64,000 nt of DNA from Brachynemurus nebulosus (taxonomy: Eukaryota; Arthropoda; Insecta; Neuroptera; Myrmeleontidae), in NCBI GenBank assembly GCA_035578155.1, contig JAPWDM010000050.1, forward strand, positions 558,001 to 622,000, in the 5' to 3' direction. Shown here one piece after another: positions 13,901 to 22,114 of this stretch (the first letter of the stretch is position 1; each line of letters starts with the position of its first letter). Made by a program: the position numbers and the translations under genes. The notes under the pieces are model-generated. The model worked only from the letters and a program-made list of their open reading frames with translations, was not told the DNA's origin and ran no database searches.

Positions 13901-15764
13901 AAATAAATGAAATAATTTACTTTCTTCAAACATGATTAAATAATTTAAATTGAAAGTTGAATGCTCATATCGTTCATATACAAATAACAATTAAATTCTG
14001 GAATTTATCAGTTTTAAAATTTAAGGATGTTTGGGAGGTACAATCGGAGATAAAAGTACATGAAATTAGAAATTTGTGAATAATTGCGTTGTATAACAAA
14101 CTATGAGGTAAATAAATAGTTATCTTTGTTAAATAATAACTATCACTACAACTGATTGTACAATACATCAAACTATAGCTCTCAGCTGACTGCAAGAGCT
14201 GAGTACATTCTGAGGATTTTTCGGAGGAATTTCAAAATGCTACGAGACGATTGAAAATTTAGTAGAATGTTCCTCATTAAATACTAAGGCCCCTGTGAAA
14301 ATTTCAAACCGATTCACTAAGCCGTTAAAAAGTTATTTAATCTGTTCTGTTTTCGAATTTCCATAAGAGTACGTGTAAAATTAGTTTTTTTTTTTAATAA
14401 CTTTTTAACGGCTTAGTGAATCGGTTTGAAATTTTCACAGGGGCCTTAGTATTTAATGAGGAACATTCTACTAAATTTTCAATCGTCTCGTAGCATTTTG
14501 AAATTCCTCCGAAAAATCCTCAGAATGTACTCAGCTTTTGTAGTCAGTTGAGAGCTATAGTTTAATGTATTGTACAATCAGTTGTAGTGATAGCTATTAT
14601 TTAACAAAGATAACTATTTATTTACCTCATAGTTTGTTATACAACGCAATTATTCACGAATTTCTAATTTCATGTACTTTTATCTCCGATTGTACCTCCC
14701 AAACATCCTTAAATAAAAAATCAGTGTTATCAACTTTTAAAACAGCATAATTTTTAAAGCAGCTATTTACGATTACGCTTGCGTGTGTAATGCGCGAAAT
14801 GCATTAGTGACTTAAGTTGAATGTATAATGTCATTCTGTTAATAAATTAATATTGTGTAGCTTGTGTAGTTATATATTATTTTGATAACATTTTCTTTAA
14901 TTATATTTAATTTTCAGTAATCACTAATCATTTTAGATATTTTATTTTAATTATATTATTGTTTATTCACACATTACATAATAGTCAACAATAGCAATGG
15001 ATTTCTTTAAGATAACAAAACTTGATTATGTGCTTTAAGAAATGAATGACGGGTTAATGGAGCCATACGATATTTTGTGGTAAATGCGGTAAATATACAT
15101 GCCATATTTATATCAGATTACATCAGATTCAGGTAACGTAGTGTGCTTATAGTGCACCATACCATAGTAAAATTGTCCAGGTGTTTATGTATGTATATGT
15201 ATATGTCTAGTCACAGAGAAGAATAGTGACGGCTGACGGGGGTATACGATAACGTACACAACAAATTATGATGTAATATTTGAAACGAACTCCGTCAACC
15301 CCTTCAAATGTATATATTTGGCTATGTAGTTTACCTACTAACTTATTTTATTCTCAGAAAAACTACTTTTATTTATTAGAATAGAAAAAAGGTACTTTTA
15401 AGAAAGTTATTTAAACTTTACCTTAGATAAAATTTATACCTATATTACTTTATTCAAATTTTATTAAATATAATTATTAATTACCCAATTCAGCATAACA
15501 TAATGCACCAATCATTGATAATAAACCCGACAATATCCAAACAATTATAGCCTGTCCAATTGAACCGGCCGAAATTAAAACACCTTTTGGCGAAACAAAA
15601 ATTCCCGCTCCAATAATTATACCAACAATGATCGCAACACCGTCCCATAATCCAAGTTCTTTTCGTAATTTTACACTGTGTCCCGAATTTCGGTCTTCGG
15701 TCATGTCATCGTCACCCAACATTTTTAAGGGCGCGATATTTTCGGATGCAACAACTTTGGCCAT
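379..15764 (-). CDS. SLC7 light-chain amino-acid transporter (LAT / JhI-21-like), 5' part
   Basis: This gene encodes a plasma-membrane APC-superfamily transporter of the SLC7 light-chain group, which exchanges neutral (or neutral and dibasic) amino acids as a heterodimer with an SLC3 (4F2hc) heavy chain. Four coding exons are joined: 15764-15485, 3752-3534, 1829-1559 and 703-379, giving 365 codons. All have GT-AG borders, with intron phases 1, 1, 2, and phase 0 at the last donor. TM1 carries the GAGIF motif (near residue 50), followed by SGGDYAYI. A Cys near residue 151 in the motif WPTCEPP sits where LAT proteins bond to the heavy chain. Later hallmarks are [25 protein letters not shown] and [12 protein letters not shown]. 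About 130 C-terminal residues (the last membrane helices) are missing because the gene runs off the left edge. Intron 1 is 11.7 kb of repeats. LAT-type family assignment is firm; the substrate is inferred. Confidence 0.93.
766..1500 (+). mobile_element. hAT-type non-autonomous element, family A, copy 1
   Basis: The 735-bp element begins CAGGGCTGGGAA and ends TTCCCAGCCCTG. It is flanked by the perfect 8-bp duplication TTCAATTG (758-765 and 1501-1508), the hallmark of hAT insertion. The interior is mostly AT-rich with repeated AAAATGG/ATTTTAAATA words and no transposase frame. It occupies nearly all of SLC7 intron 3 (704-1558), which would be about 110 bp without it. Confidence 0.93.
1559..1829 (-). 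CDS. SLC7 transporter, coding exon 3
   Basis: The acceptor TTTGTAG precedes 1829 and the donor GTAAGT follows 1559. The translation runs [20 protein letters not shown] through [16 protein letters not shown], which matches LAT helices 5-6 almost word for word. Frame continuity with exons 2 and 4 is exact (phase 1 in, phase 2 out). Confidence 0.93.
1884..3460. mobile_element. TTAA-flanked (piggyBac-type) non-autonomous element, family B, copy 1
   Basis: TTAA occurs at 1880-1883 and 3461-3464. The left end CACTTTACTGTCC and the right end GGACTGTATAGTG are inverted copies of each other. The sequence around GGCATCCGAAA and the right-end region recur at 51979-52422. A CTAAC-rich minisatellite and segments with repeated GTGCGGAA words lie inside and may be later insertions. 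No transposase is visible. Confidence 0.65.
2455..2815 (+). repeat. Degenerate minisatellite, about 75-80 bp unit, CTAAC-rich
   Basis: About five units share the segment CAAAGTCGAAGTATATTGTC (near 2507, 2581, 2659, 2738 and 2778). They are separated by runs of AAACTAA and CTAACC. A single related unit lies at 59255-59340. CTAACC runs resemble the complement of the insect telomere repeat TTAGG, but they are irregular. Confidence 0.75.
3534..3752 (-). CDS. SLC7 transporter, coding exon 2
   Basis: The acceptor TTTCAG precedes 3752 and the donor GTAAGT follows 3534. It encodes [14 protein letters not shown], helices 3-4 and the WPTCEPP loop with the presumed heavy-chain-bonding cysteine. It enters and leaves in phase 1. 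Confidence 0.93.
4282..4377 (+). mobile_element. Fragment resembling a hAT terminal region (GGTGACCAGACGTCCCG)
   Basis: The run GGTGACCAGACGTCCCG followed by several TCCCGG words looks like one end of a common insect hAT-type MITE. It is cut off by the (TA)n array at 4378, and no matching right end was found nearby. Confidence 0.35.
4378..4466. repeat. (TA)n microsatellite, about 89 bp
   Basis: Pure TA dinucleotides. The array joins a hAT-like end to a truncated copy of the family C MITE, whose own interior carries a short TATATA run at the same place. Confidence 0.98.
4467..4755 (+). mobile_element. Family C MITE, truncated copy (right half only)
   Basis: This matches the right half of the 570-bp family C MITE (see 8053-8623). 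The match runs from the AAGCTA segment, through ACAAAATGTTACGTCATTTTC and AAATGGCGCGTTTTC, to the terminal CAGTCAAGTACCGTATT. The left half is absent, replaced by the (TA)n array. Confidence 0.85.
4756..5285. other. SLC7 intron 1 sequence without a recognised feature
   Basis: AT-rich sequence with a short GC-richer stretch near 5050-5110. I see no exon and no clear element ends. Confidence 0.5.
6146..6203. repeat. (TA)n microsatellite
   Basis: 58 bp of TA, followed by three imperfect ACTATATACAT units. Confidence 0.97.
6325..6380. repeat. (TA)n microsatellite
   Basis: 56 bp of TA bounded by CATGG on the left and CCATG on the right, so the array and its flanks form a palindrome. Confidence 0.97.
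6816..6886. repeat. (TA)n microsatellite
   Basis: 71 bp of TA directly before the shared repeat word GGTTTCTAGGGACC. Confidence 0.97.
7417..7689 (-). pseudogene. Remnant resembling the C-terminal tail of a Mutator-domain transposon protein
   Basis: A 90-codon frame ends in [10 protein letters not shown] and a stop. It shows a [18 protein letters not shown] pattern, then an Asp-Arg/Lys-rich helix, then the terminal E-x-x-x-L-Y-x-P-G motif. This resembles the tail of the transposon-encoded proteins with the Pfam Mutator domain that are common in insects, recalled from family knowledge only. Nothing coding is visible upstream on the minus strand, so it is an isolated fragment inside SLC7 intron 1. 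Confidence 0.4.
7890..8030 (-). pseudogene. Tc1-type transposase, C-terminal remnant
   Basis: The minus-strand reading gives DEWKNW, then [12 protein letters not shown], an in-frame stop, then [10 protein letters not shown]. This is the usual end of Tc1-like transposases (a basic stretch, AVIKAKGG-type motif, end). The catalytic DDE region is absent and the frame is broken, so it is not functional. Confidence 0.7.
8053..8623 (+). mobile_element. Family C MITE, full copy 1 (571 bp)
   Basis: It begins AATAGGGTACTTGA and ends CAGTCAAGTACCGTATT, which are inverted copies. The other full copies are 22251-22814, 28426-29005, 47787-48356 and 53494-54071 (reverse). Conserved interior features include CACCTCACTATAGTGACGTC (a palindrome with a CRE-like TGACGTCA) and AAATGGCGCGTTTTC. 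There is no open frame. If TA is the target duplication this is Tc1/mariner-type, but the flanking AA/TT is conserved too, so the superfamily is uncertain. Confidence 0.88.
8849..8919. repeat. (TA)n microsatellite between two Tc1-type ends
   Basis: 71 bp of TA with one central TT. It separates the right end of the Tc1-like element from a second end of the same type (ACTACAGTTCAAAAGTTTGG). Confidence 0.97.
8920..8960 (+). mobile_element. Solitary Tc1-type terminal repeat
   Basis: CTACAGTTCAAAAGTTTGG matches the terminal repeat of the neighbouring Tc1-like element with one change. No partner end was found. Confidence 0.55.
9540..10513. mobile_element. hAT-type non-autonomous element, family D (974 bp)
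   Basis: The ends are TAGAGTTGGGAGAAC (left) and GTTCCCATCTCTG (right). The inverted similarity continues through CGCCATATAAAATATTTTG. A perfect 8-bp duplication GACATCAG lies at 9532-9539 and 10514-10521. No transposase frame is visible. The flanking DNA (9418-9531 and on from 10522), with repeated GTACC words, may be an older element it inserted into. Confidence 0.9.
10891..10963. repeat. (TA)n microsatellite
   Basis: 73 bp of TA with one AA step, directly against the left end of the foldback element at 10968. Confidence 0.97.
10968..11743. mobile_element. Foldback element with long inverted arms
   Basis: The left arm (about 10968-11225) and right arm (about 11480-11743) are inverted copies. 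Shared words include GGGCCATTTTAAT, CTCGCCAGAGG, GGTACGAAGGGGGACAT, AAGGTCATTTT and TTTCGGATTCTGAAAGA. The arms are rich in GACCTT/AAGGTC. No coding capacity and no clear target duplication were found. Confidence 0.8.
12050..12660 (+). repeat. Degenerate tandem repeat, about 160-bp unit, four units
   Basis: The anchor AGAGGGCTGAAATTTTGTA, or a variant of it, recurs near 12061, 12223, 12388 and 12546. Each is followed by a TTTTTGGAGGTTT-type word and a stretch of TTAACCCTTACCCCCAC. The spacings are about 162, 165 and 158 bp. Confidence 0.8.
12661..14018. other. SLC7 intron 1 stretch, no gene recognised
   Basis: It starts with ACAGGGTGGTCCAGAATTAT, a word typical of transposon ends. A small hairpin sits at 13739-13788. 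No exon of the transporter and no convincing frame was seen. Confidence 0.5.
14019..14714. repeat. Long near-perfect palindrome, 319-bp arms
   Basis: The arms 14019-14337 and 14396-14714 are inverted copies of equal length with only about half a dozen mismatches, around a 58-base loop. Sense transcription through it would give a hairpin RNA with a stem of about 319 bp. No transposase or open frame is visible and no target duplication could be fixed, so it could be a foldback transposon or an hpRNA-type locus. It lies in SLC7 intron 1, about 770 bp from exon 1. Confidence 0.92.
15485..15764 (-). CDS. SLC7 transporter, coding exon 1 (start codon)
   Basis: ATG at 15764 opens a 93-codon exon with a hydrophilic N-terminus, then [18 protein letters not shown] and the GAGIF motif of helix 1, and helix 2. 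It ends at AELG with donor GTAATT, in phase 1. AELG followed by [13 protein letters not shown] from exon 2 restores the family-typical sequence. Confidence 0.93.
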
Positions 15765-16124
15765 TATTTACAAAATAAATGCACGTGGTTTTAACGCTTT
15801 TTTTTATCACAAAACTGACACGTATGAAATAACACGGTGATTGGAATTGTTTAAATTTTTAAACACTATTTTTAATTTAATTAAGTATAATCGGATTTAT
15901 TTATAACAAAATTAATTTTCATAACGTTACTTTCATTGGTACAGGTAACGTTAACGAGCACATCGAGCACATGGTTACGACTTATCGTGGTCTACACATA
16001 AAAGGTAAATGATGGAAATGCATTAGCACACCGCATTATCGTATTTGAGTTATTTTACATGTGGTCGAAACATCAAGGGTGTCCATTTCTTTAACAACGT
16101 TAATATAACCGATATAAAGCGGCC
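15765..16124. promoter_or_regulatory. Upstream region of the SLC7 gene
   Basis: This AT-rich sequence precedes the start codon and should hold the 5' UTR and promoter. No TATA box or initiator can be assigned with confidence. Confidence 0.3.
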
Positions 16125-16127
16125 CCT

Positions 16128-16579
16128 ACACGCTCAATAATATTGTGCAACCAACTTGTGCAATTTATTGAACGCTTCTCCAGACAGTTCAATAATTTTT
16201 TTAAAGAAATTTGTGCAATAAACTAAATGCAGGAATTGTACTTAATTAAACTGTTGTTTAGTTTTAAATATTAAGTGATAAAGATGTTGCAAAGCAATAA
16301 ATAATTATTCTTGCAAATTAACAATTCATACTGGTTCAAATAGTAGCCATCAAATATGACTACAGAATAACAAACAAATCAAAACAAATAAAGTAGTATT
16401 GCGCAATAATATCTACAAAGCCTACAGACGTTACAATATTCATTCATTGCACAATATATTTCAAACTATTTTTGATCAACACAATATATTGTACAACCCT
16501 TCAATATAACCTACAGACGATCCATAATATTGTACAACCTCGGATTTTGTGCAATATTATTGAGCGTGTAGGGGCCGCT
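16128..16579. mobile_element. Harbinger-like MITE (452 bp)
   Basis: The ends AGCGGCCCCTACACGCTC and GAGCGTGTAGGGGCCGCT are perfect inverted repeats, and the match continues through AATAATATTG. It is flanked by TAA on both sides (16125-16127 and 16580-16582), the 3-bp duplication expected of PIF/Harbinger elements. The interior is rich in ACAATATATTG words. Confidence 0.85.
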
Positions 16580-16582
16580 TAA

Positions 16583-17130
16583 CAAACATCAGAAGACGTC
16601 GTATTTCTGGACAACCTGAAAGTATTCTTTACTGGAGAGGGGTTTCACACACCACTACGTATATGCACACATATTATATAAATATGTACGTTTTGTTATG
16701 TATTACATGTAATATGTACATACATAATATAAGAATTCAAACATATGTTTTTTATTTTAACAATTAAACGAAAAAAAAATTCATTTAAATTAACTTTATT
16801 TCATATCAATTTTTATTTTGAAATATAATTTATTATCTACATGTACATAGTTTGAAAGTAATTATGTGACCCCCTATTGCGTCCGGTTTGATTATTAAAT
16901 AAATCAGGACTGGGCTTAAAAATTCAAACTATGTGTCTGTAAAAGAAATTTAATACTTTTAACTTATTAAGTAAAGAACTTTTAAAAATTCCGCCGTTAT
17001 TATGATCCGTTTCACTTAAATTTAACCATGATTCATCACTTATGAATTTAAATAATTTCCGTTTTCTTGGCTTTATCTCTTTGATTATTGCACTTACATA
17101 AATTTTAAATTTTAAATTTGCAGTTTGTTT
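16583..17130. other. Intergenic AT-rich stretch
   Basis: No gene, element end or strong repeat was seen. Confidence 0.5.
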
Positions 17131-17134
17131 TTAA

Positions 17135-18061
17135 CCTTAGAATCATACGTTGGTCTACGAGTCAAGTTAATCATACATCGGCGTCATTTTCACGAATGGA
17201 CTTTTTACGGGGAGTTTTAGTTTATTTGCAAAAAACATTTTTTTTTACATAACAATACTACAAAAGCGAACCAAATATTTAAAAAAATTGGATTTGGAAA
17301 AATTTCTTACTATAAATATTTATTACTTTTTTTAATCTTTTTATCAAAGCATATTTTCATTATAAAAATTAAAAAATAGATAAATACATCAATTGTATCA
17401 TAAAACATGTCTTTCAAATAATTAATTTATGAACTATTATGAGTCAGTGGACATGTGTGACTTTACAGAATGTGAAATTTCTCAGTCATAAATATTCCTA
17501 TAGATATGTAGTTATTTCCCCATTAGGCACATTTCTAATTTTCTAAAAATTGTTAGTAATTTTTCGAATAAGATCTCAAAAAATAATAAAAATTAAAATA
17601 TTTTCCACAAAATAAATTGTTAATCTTTTATTAAGTCATTCGAAACGCATTCTTTAGTTTTCGATTCAATATATTAAAATTTCAGTATTATGTCGTCTCT
17701 ATAAGTCAAACAGCTGTAATCATCTCTCACATTATCATAATCATTGAATAAATTAATTATAACATCCATATCTTTAATAAATTTTAGAAAAATTTGGAAA
17801 ACTTTTATATGTGGGGTACAAAATCTTTAAAAAAAACATCGGTTAATCATACATCGTCGTCCTTTTGACGCACACTATTTCAGTATAAAAAAAACGACAA
17901 TAGCTATAAACAAAATTTATACGTCTTATGTGTTATAATCTTATAATAACAAATAAATTAGATAACAGAAGTTTCACAGCAAGCAGGCAACGACAAGTTG
18001 TAGTATTGGAGCAGGTAGAGAAGTTCGTTCGTAGTTTTGACGAGTACGTATGATTCTAGGG
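17135..18061. mobile_element. piggyBac-type TTAA element, non-autonomous (927 bp)
   Basis: TTAA lies at 17131-17134 and 18062-18065. The ends CCTTAGAATCATACG and CGTATGATTCTAGG are inverted repeats, close in style to the canonical piggyBac CCCTAGAAAG end. No transposase frame is visible. Confidence 0.85.
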
Positions 18062-18280
18062 TTAAAAAAAAATAGAAGATTGATTTGTTTCGAATATAAG
18101 AATTATTTAACTTTTTAACGATGAGTCATGCACAATTGTATTTGAAACGGGGTATAGTTGTTTTTCTCATAAAAAGAAAATTGGAGAACAAAATCTGAAA
18201 ATTTATTGGAAGTAAAAGTAGACAAGAAGTAAAAAAAAATACTTCAGTATCTTTACAAAAATACTAATTAAAAAAAATAC

Positions 18281-19020
18281 CCCTGTCGCAGCAAATGCAT
18301 AACATAGCGAATTTCCAAAGATTGGACACTGGCGAATCTCATATAACAACTTGTATCCATCTAAAATAGTTTAACTCTCTAACAATGAAACAATTTTCAA
18401 AATTGGTTGAGTAGTTAATTTTTGGGGCTTTTGCGTCCCCAGGACCCTGGCGGATTTCATATAATATAACATATATGCATTTAAAAGAGTTTAACTTTTT
18501 AAAGGTGAAAAAATTTTCAAAATTGGTTGGGGAGTTTATTTTTTGGCGCTTTTGAGACTTCCCCCTGGCGGACCTCATATAACATAACACATCCATCTAA
18601 AATAGTTTAGCTCTGTAATAGTAAACAAATTTTCGAAATCGGTGATGACGCGTTCTTGAAAAGTTAGTTAATTTTTATTTTGAAAAATGAAACAGATATA
18701 ATATTTGTTATTGTAATGACAAAAACAATAAAGCGTTCATTGTAAAGAAATTCAGCAAACTTAATTTTTCTCAAAAGCTAGTTAATTTAGAACAATGTTT
18801 TAAAAGCTTCGTTTATATAATTTATTACGCTCTTTTCGATGGTGTAAAAAATATTAAAAAACTTTGGCCAAATTTGACAAAAAACCGCTAAAAATCGCGA
18901 AATTTTGGCTACCAAAAATCGGACGTATCTGGCTGACGAATTCATCCAAGCTTTTGGAACTTTTGACCTTCTGATCAATTTTCATAAAAACTGGATGCTT
19001 CGTTTGAGAGTTATCGCGCA

Positions 19021-19023
<3 letters not shown>
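18281..19023 (+). repeat. Interspersed repeat with an internal 118-bp tandem array
   Basis: It opens with CCCTGTCGCAGCA (as at 5296 and 5791). Three units start at CTGGCG (18329, 18447, 18565), exactly 118 bp apart, the third partial. The block ends with GAGAGTTATCGCGCAGACA next to a TA array. The corresponding end GAGAGTTATCGTGCGGACA is at 6099. Confidence 0.75.

Positions 19024-19090
<67 letters not shown>
19024..19090. repeat. (TA)n microsatellite, left part
   Basis: 67 bp of TA. Together with 19437-19513 it looks like one TA array split by a transposon. Confidence 0.97.
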
Positions 19091-19093
<3 letters not shown>

Positions 19094-19432
19094 CCGGATC
19101 TAGGGGGGCGGAGGGGGGGGGGCTCGTGCCCCCGTGGATGATTTTAGGGGCGCCAAAAACGTAATTTGAGGGGTGCGAAAATGGTGAAATTTTTTTGGGC
19201 AGAGCAAAATTTAAAAAAATTTTAAAGTGAGGAGCAAAGGTCGACAGTCATAATTTATGATAGGGTCAATGGTCCTGGAGCAAGTGATGAGCAAAAAAAA
19301 AGTCAATGGTGCCGATTTATGGTAGGGTCCAGGTGACTTTTTTGTCATCATCCAGGTAAAAATTTTTTTGCTGCGAGAGGCGCCAACAGGAAAATTTGCC
19401 CCCCCCCCCCTCCTTATAACTCTAGGTCCGGC

Positions 19433-19436
<4 letters not shown>
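19089..19436. mobile_element. hAT-like MITE inserted inside a TA microsatellite
   Basis: The left end TAGGGCCGGATCTAGG and right end CCTAGGTCCGGCTCTG-type sequence (TCTAGGTCCGGCTCTG) are inverted. G- and C-runs lie just inside each end. TA repeats flank both sides, so an 8-bp duplication cannot be told apart from the array. A related left end, CAGGGCCGGATTCATTAG, occurs at 26057. Confidence 0.75.

Positions 19437-19513
<77 letters not shown>
19437..19513. repeat. (TA)n microsatellite, right part
   Basis: 77 bp of TA following the hAT-like MITE. Confidence 0.97.
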
Positions 19514-19515
<2 letters not shown>

Positions 19516-20890
19516 TCGGTTTGGTGCGAAAACTCATTAAGTGACAAATTTTTCAAAAATGAGTTTTTTATATTTTTCAGCTGACTTTTACTTTCTCTTT
19601 TGATTGATAATACTCAATAGATGATACGACCACTAGATTTCCTCATTTTGCGTTTGCAAATAATCATTATTTGATATTTACCATTTTGTTGTAGAACTAA
19701 AAATCATTAAGTCACTTACTGACTTTTTGCATTGCAAAATACTACAACAAATATTAGAAATATGAGATATGAAACTCATTAGGCCATTTTCCAGGCAAAA
19801 TAATAAACAAGTTATAACTTGGTTTTTTTATAATTTCGTTTTCTCATATTATTTTATTTAAAGTTTTGTTATTCTAGGTATATAAATATGTAGTGTTAAG
19901 TAATAAATTGATGCGTTCGGTTTACTTTTCATATAGTATAATTATTTTTGGATTGTTAAAAAATAGTTTCAATAGTGATACTATTAATTTAGAAGATTAA
20001 AATTGAATGTTCTTAAATGGATAAATTATTATCCATTTCCAGGAATAATCCAGATGTGAATTTCCAAAATGGAAATTCGCTTAAAGTGAATTTCCAAAAT
20101 GGAAATTCGCTTAAAAATCCTGTCACAGAACGATAGGAACTCTCCGCTTTTTTGGGGATTACCGACTACTAAATATATTACAGATTAAATACATAGTAAG
20201 AATAAAGCGTGAGCGAAATCGCACGGAACTTGATCAATTGTGAAACTGACTTCATTTAAAAGAACAAAAACAAATACTCAAATTACTAAATCAAAATTGA
20301 AATTATTACAATATGCTTAAACCATCTCTGAATTAATACAGATATATCCTGTCATTTTAATGCCGCGGCTATTAGTTGATTAGAAGCGACACCAGCAACA
20401 TCAGTGATCAGTAACACTACACGGCCGTTGTCACGATACACCAATTAACGTATAACAAATCTGTAATAATATTTTTCCAACCGCATAAATGCTAAATACG
20501 ATAAGTACTAACAATAAGCACACATACTAAACAAATATATTATATGTACCTAATTATTAATACCATTAATACCTATATATGTATGTAAAATTACTGAATT
20601 AGCTAAATTAAATGACTTAAGATATTTATAGCATTTCGTTTAAATTTACGCAATTTAAGCACAATTTAAATTGTTCTCAAATAAAACAAAAATGAATGTT
20701 TTTTTTAAATATGGGCTGGGATACAGAAGAAAAAATCCTATAAAATTATAATAAAAATTGAACGAAGATTTACATAGGTGGCAGCAGTAATTAGTGTTAT
20801 CATATCTCCTTGGGTAATGTTGTTTGTTTGTGTTCCATGATCGTGAGTGAGTAAACCAAATAAGTAGGTGGCAGCAGTAACTAATATTAT
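19514..20890. other. Intergenic stretch with small tandem duplications
   Basis: Two copies of a 30-bp unit containing the palindrome GAATTTCCAAAATGGAAATTC-type core lie at 20056-20115. The word AGGTGGCAGCAGTAA is duplicated at 20776 and 20865. No gene was seen. Confidence 0.6.
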
Positions 20891-20892
20891 CT

Positions 20893-20895
20893 AGA

Positions 20896-20983
<88 letters not shown>

Positions 20984-21420
20984 AAACTGTAAACTGTCTC
21001 TGTCTGTCTGTCTGTTCACGCATCACGTAAAAACTATTGGACGGATTTTAATGAAATTTGGTGTGATGATAACCTATTACCTGGGTCAACATCTAAAATA
21101 CTTTTTATTCCGGGAAAATGTCTCATTCCCATGGGAAAATGGAAAAACTATTTTGAGCATCTACACACATTACGCCAATTTACATATTTCATAAAAAATT
21201 TCATAACTATAGTAACAACAATTGTAAATAAATTTTGTAGTTTGGAAATTTTTCTAAATTTTAAATCAGAAAAAATGTTGCTAATTGTCTACCGAAAAAT
21301 ACAATAAATACACAATTGTCAATTTGGAGACAATTTAATGCATTTTGTGTTGCAAGAGACTACAAATTGGAAAAAGAAACTACTCAACGTTTCGCGTGAA
21401 CAACGTCACGGGTACGGCTA
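20893..21420 (+). mobile_element. Helitron-like non-autonomous element with TA expansion
   Basis: It starts with a (TA)n tract (20897-20978), then a CTGTCTGTCTGTCTG run and the word GGACGGATTTTAATGAAATT. It ends with the hairpin CGTGA-ACAACG-TCACG followed by GGTACGGCTAG and T. A 3' hairpin plus CTAG before T is the Helitron hallmark. The 5' end cannot be fixed because of the TA array. Confidence 0.6.
20897..20978. repeat. (TA)n microsatellite
   Basis: 82 bp of TA at the presumed 5' end of a Helitron-like element. Confidence 0.97.
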
Positions 21421-21751
21421 GTATATATATAAAATAAATAGAGTCGTGACATGTGTGCTAAACGCTGATTGGTTCCGGTATTTTCTGTCAAAAGTTTGCG
21501 TAAAATACATTGGAAATAAATTAAATATTAACAAAAATTATTTAGTTTAACCTAGAAAGAATAATTAAATTAAAACCTTTTAACTGTTCATTAATTCATA
21601 ACTTATTAACAATAATTATGTATTCAAAAATACTTACTCAAACATGTGATAATTAATTTTGAAGCTTCCCGCTCTGTTTTGGACAGAAAATGGATGAAAT
21701 GTCACGAATCTATTAAATAGCACGAAATAGATACAATATTTAAATGAATAA

Positions 21752-21757
21752 TTTATT
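21752..21757 (-). terminator. Probable polyadenylation signal of AAMP
   Basis: AATAAA on the minus strand, 53 bases past the AAMP stop codon. It is a plausible signal, but the surrounding DNA is so AT-rich that chance is possible. Confidence 0.4.
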
Positions 21758-21809
21758 TATAAAAATAAATTTATATAAAATGAATAAAAACTTAAATAGG
21801 TACAAATTA

Positions 21810-22114
21810 TTATTTCATTTTTTCGGATTCTATGGACAATACGTTGACACTTCCGTCTTCTGACGAGCTCAATAAATATTTACTATCGTTTGATATTGTA
21901 ATGCATAATACTGGCTTCGTATGTCTATCGAAAATTGAAATCATTTCACCACTTCGTCCGTCGAAACCGTATATTTTATTTTTAAATACACCGCCCGCAT
22001 ACAAAATACCATTTTTCGACCAAGCTAATTGTCCAATACGTTCACGATTTATTACAATATTTTTCCGTAACACTTGTCGCGAAAAATCCCACAGTTGGAT
22101 TTCGTCATCGCATG
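21810..22114 (-). CDS. AAMP: AAMP, coding exon 2 (stop codon)
   Basis: The acceptor TTTACAG precedes 22114. It completes the junction codon to Ala, then CDDEIQLWDFS, and carries the last two WD40 blades and the stop. Confidence 0.94.
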
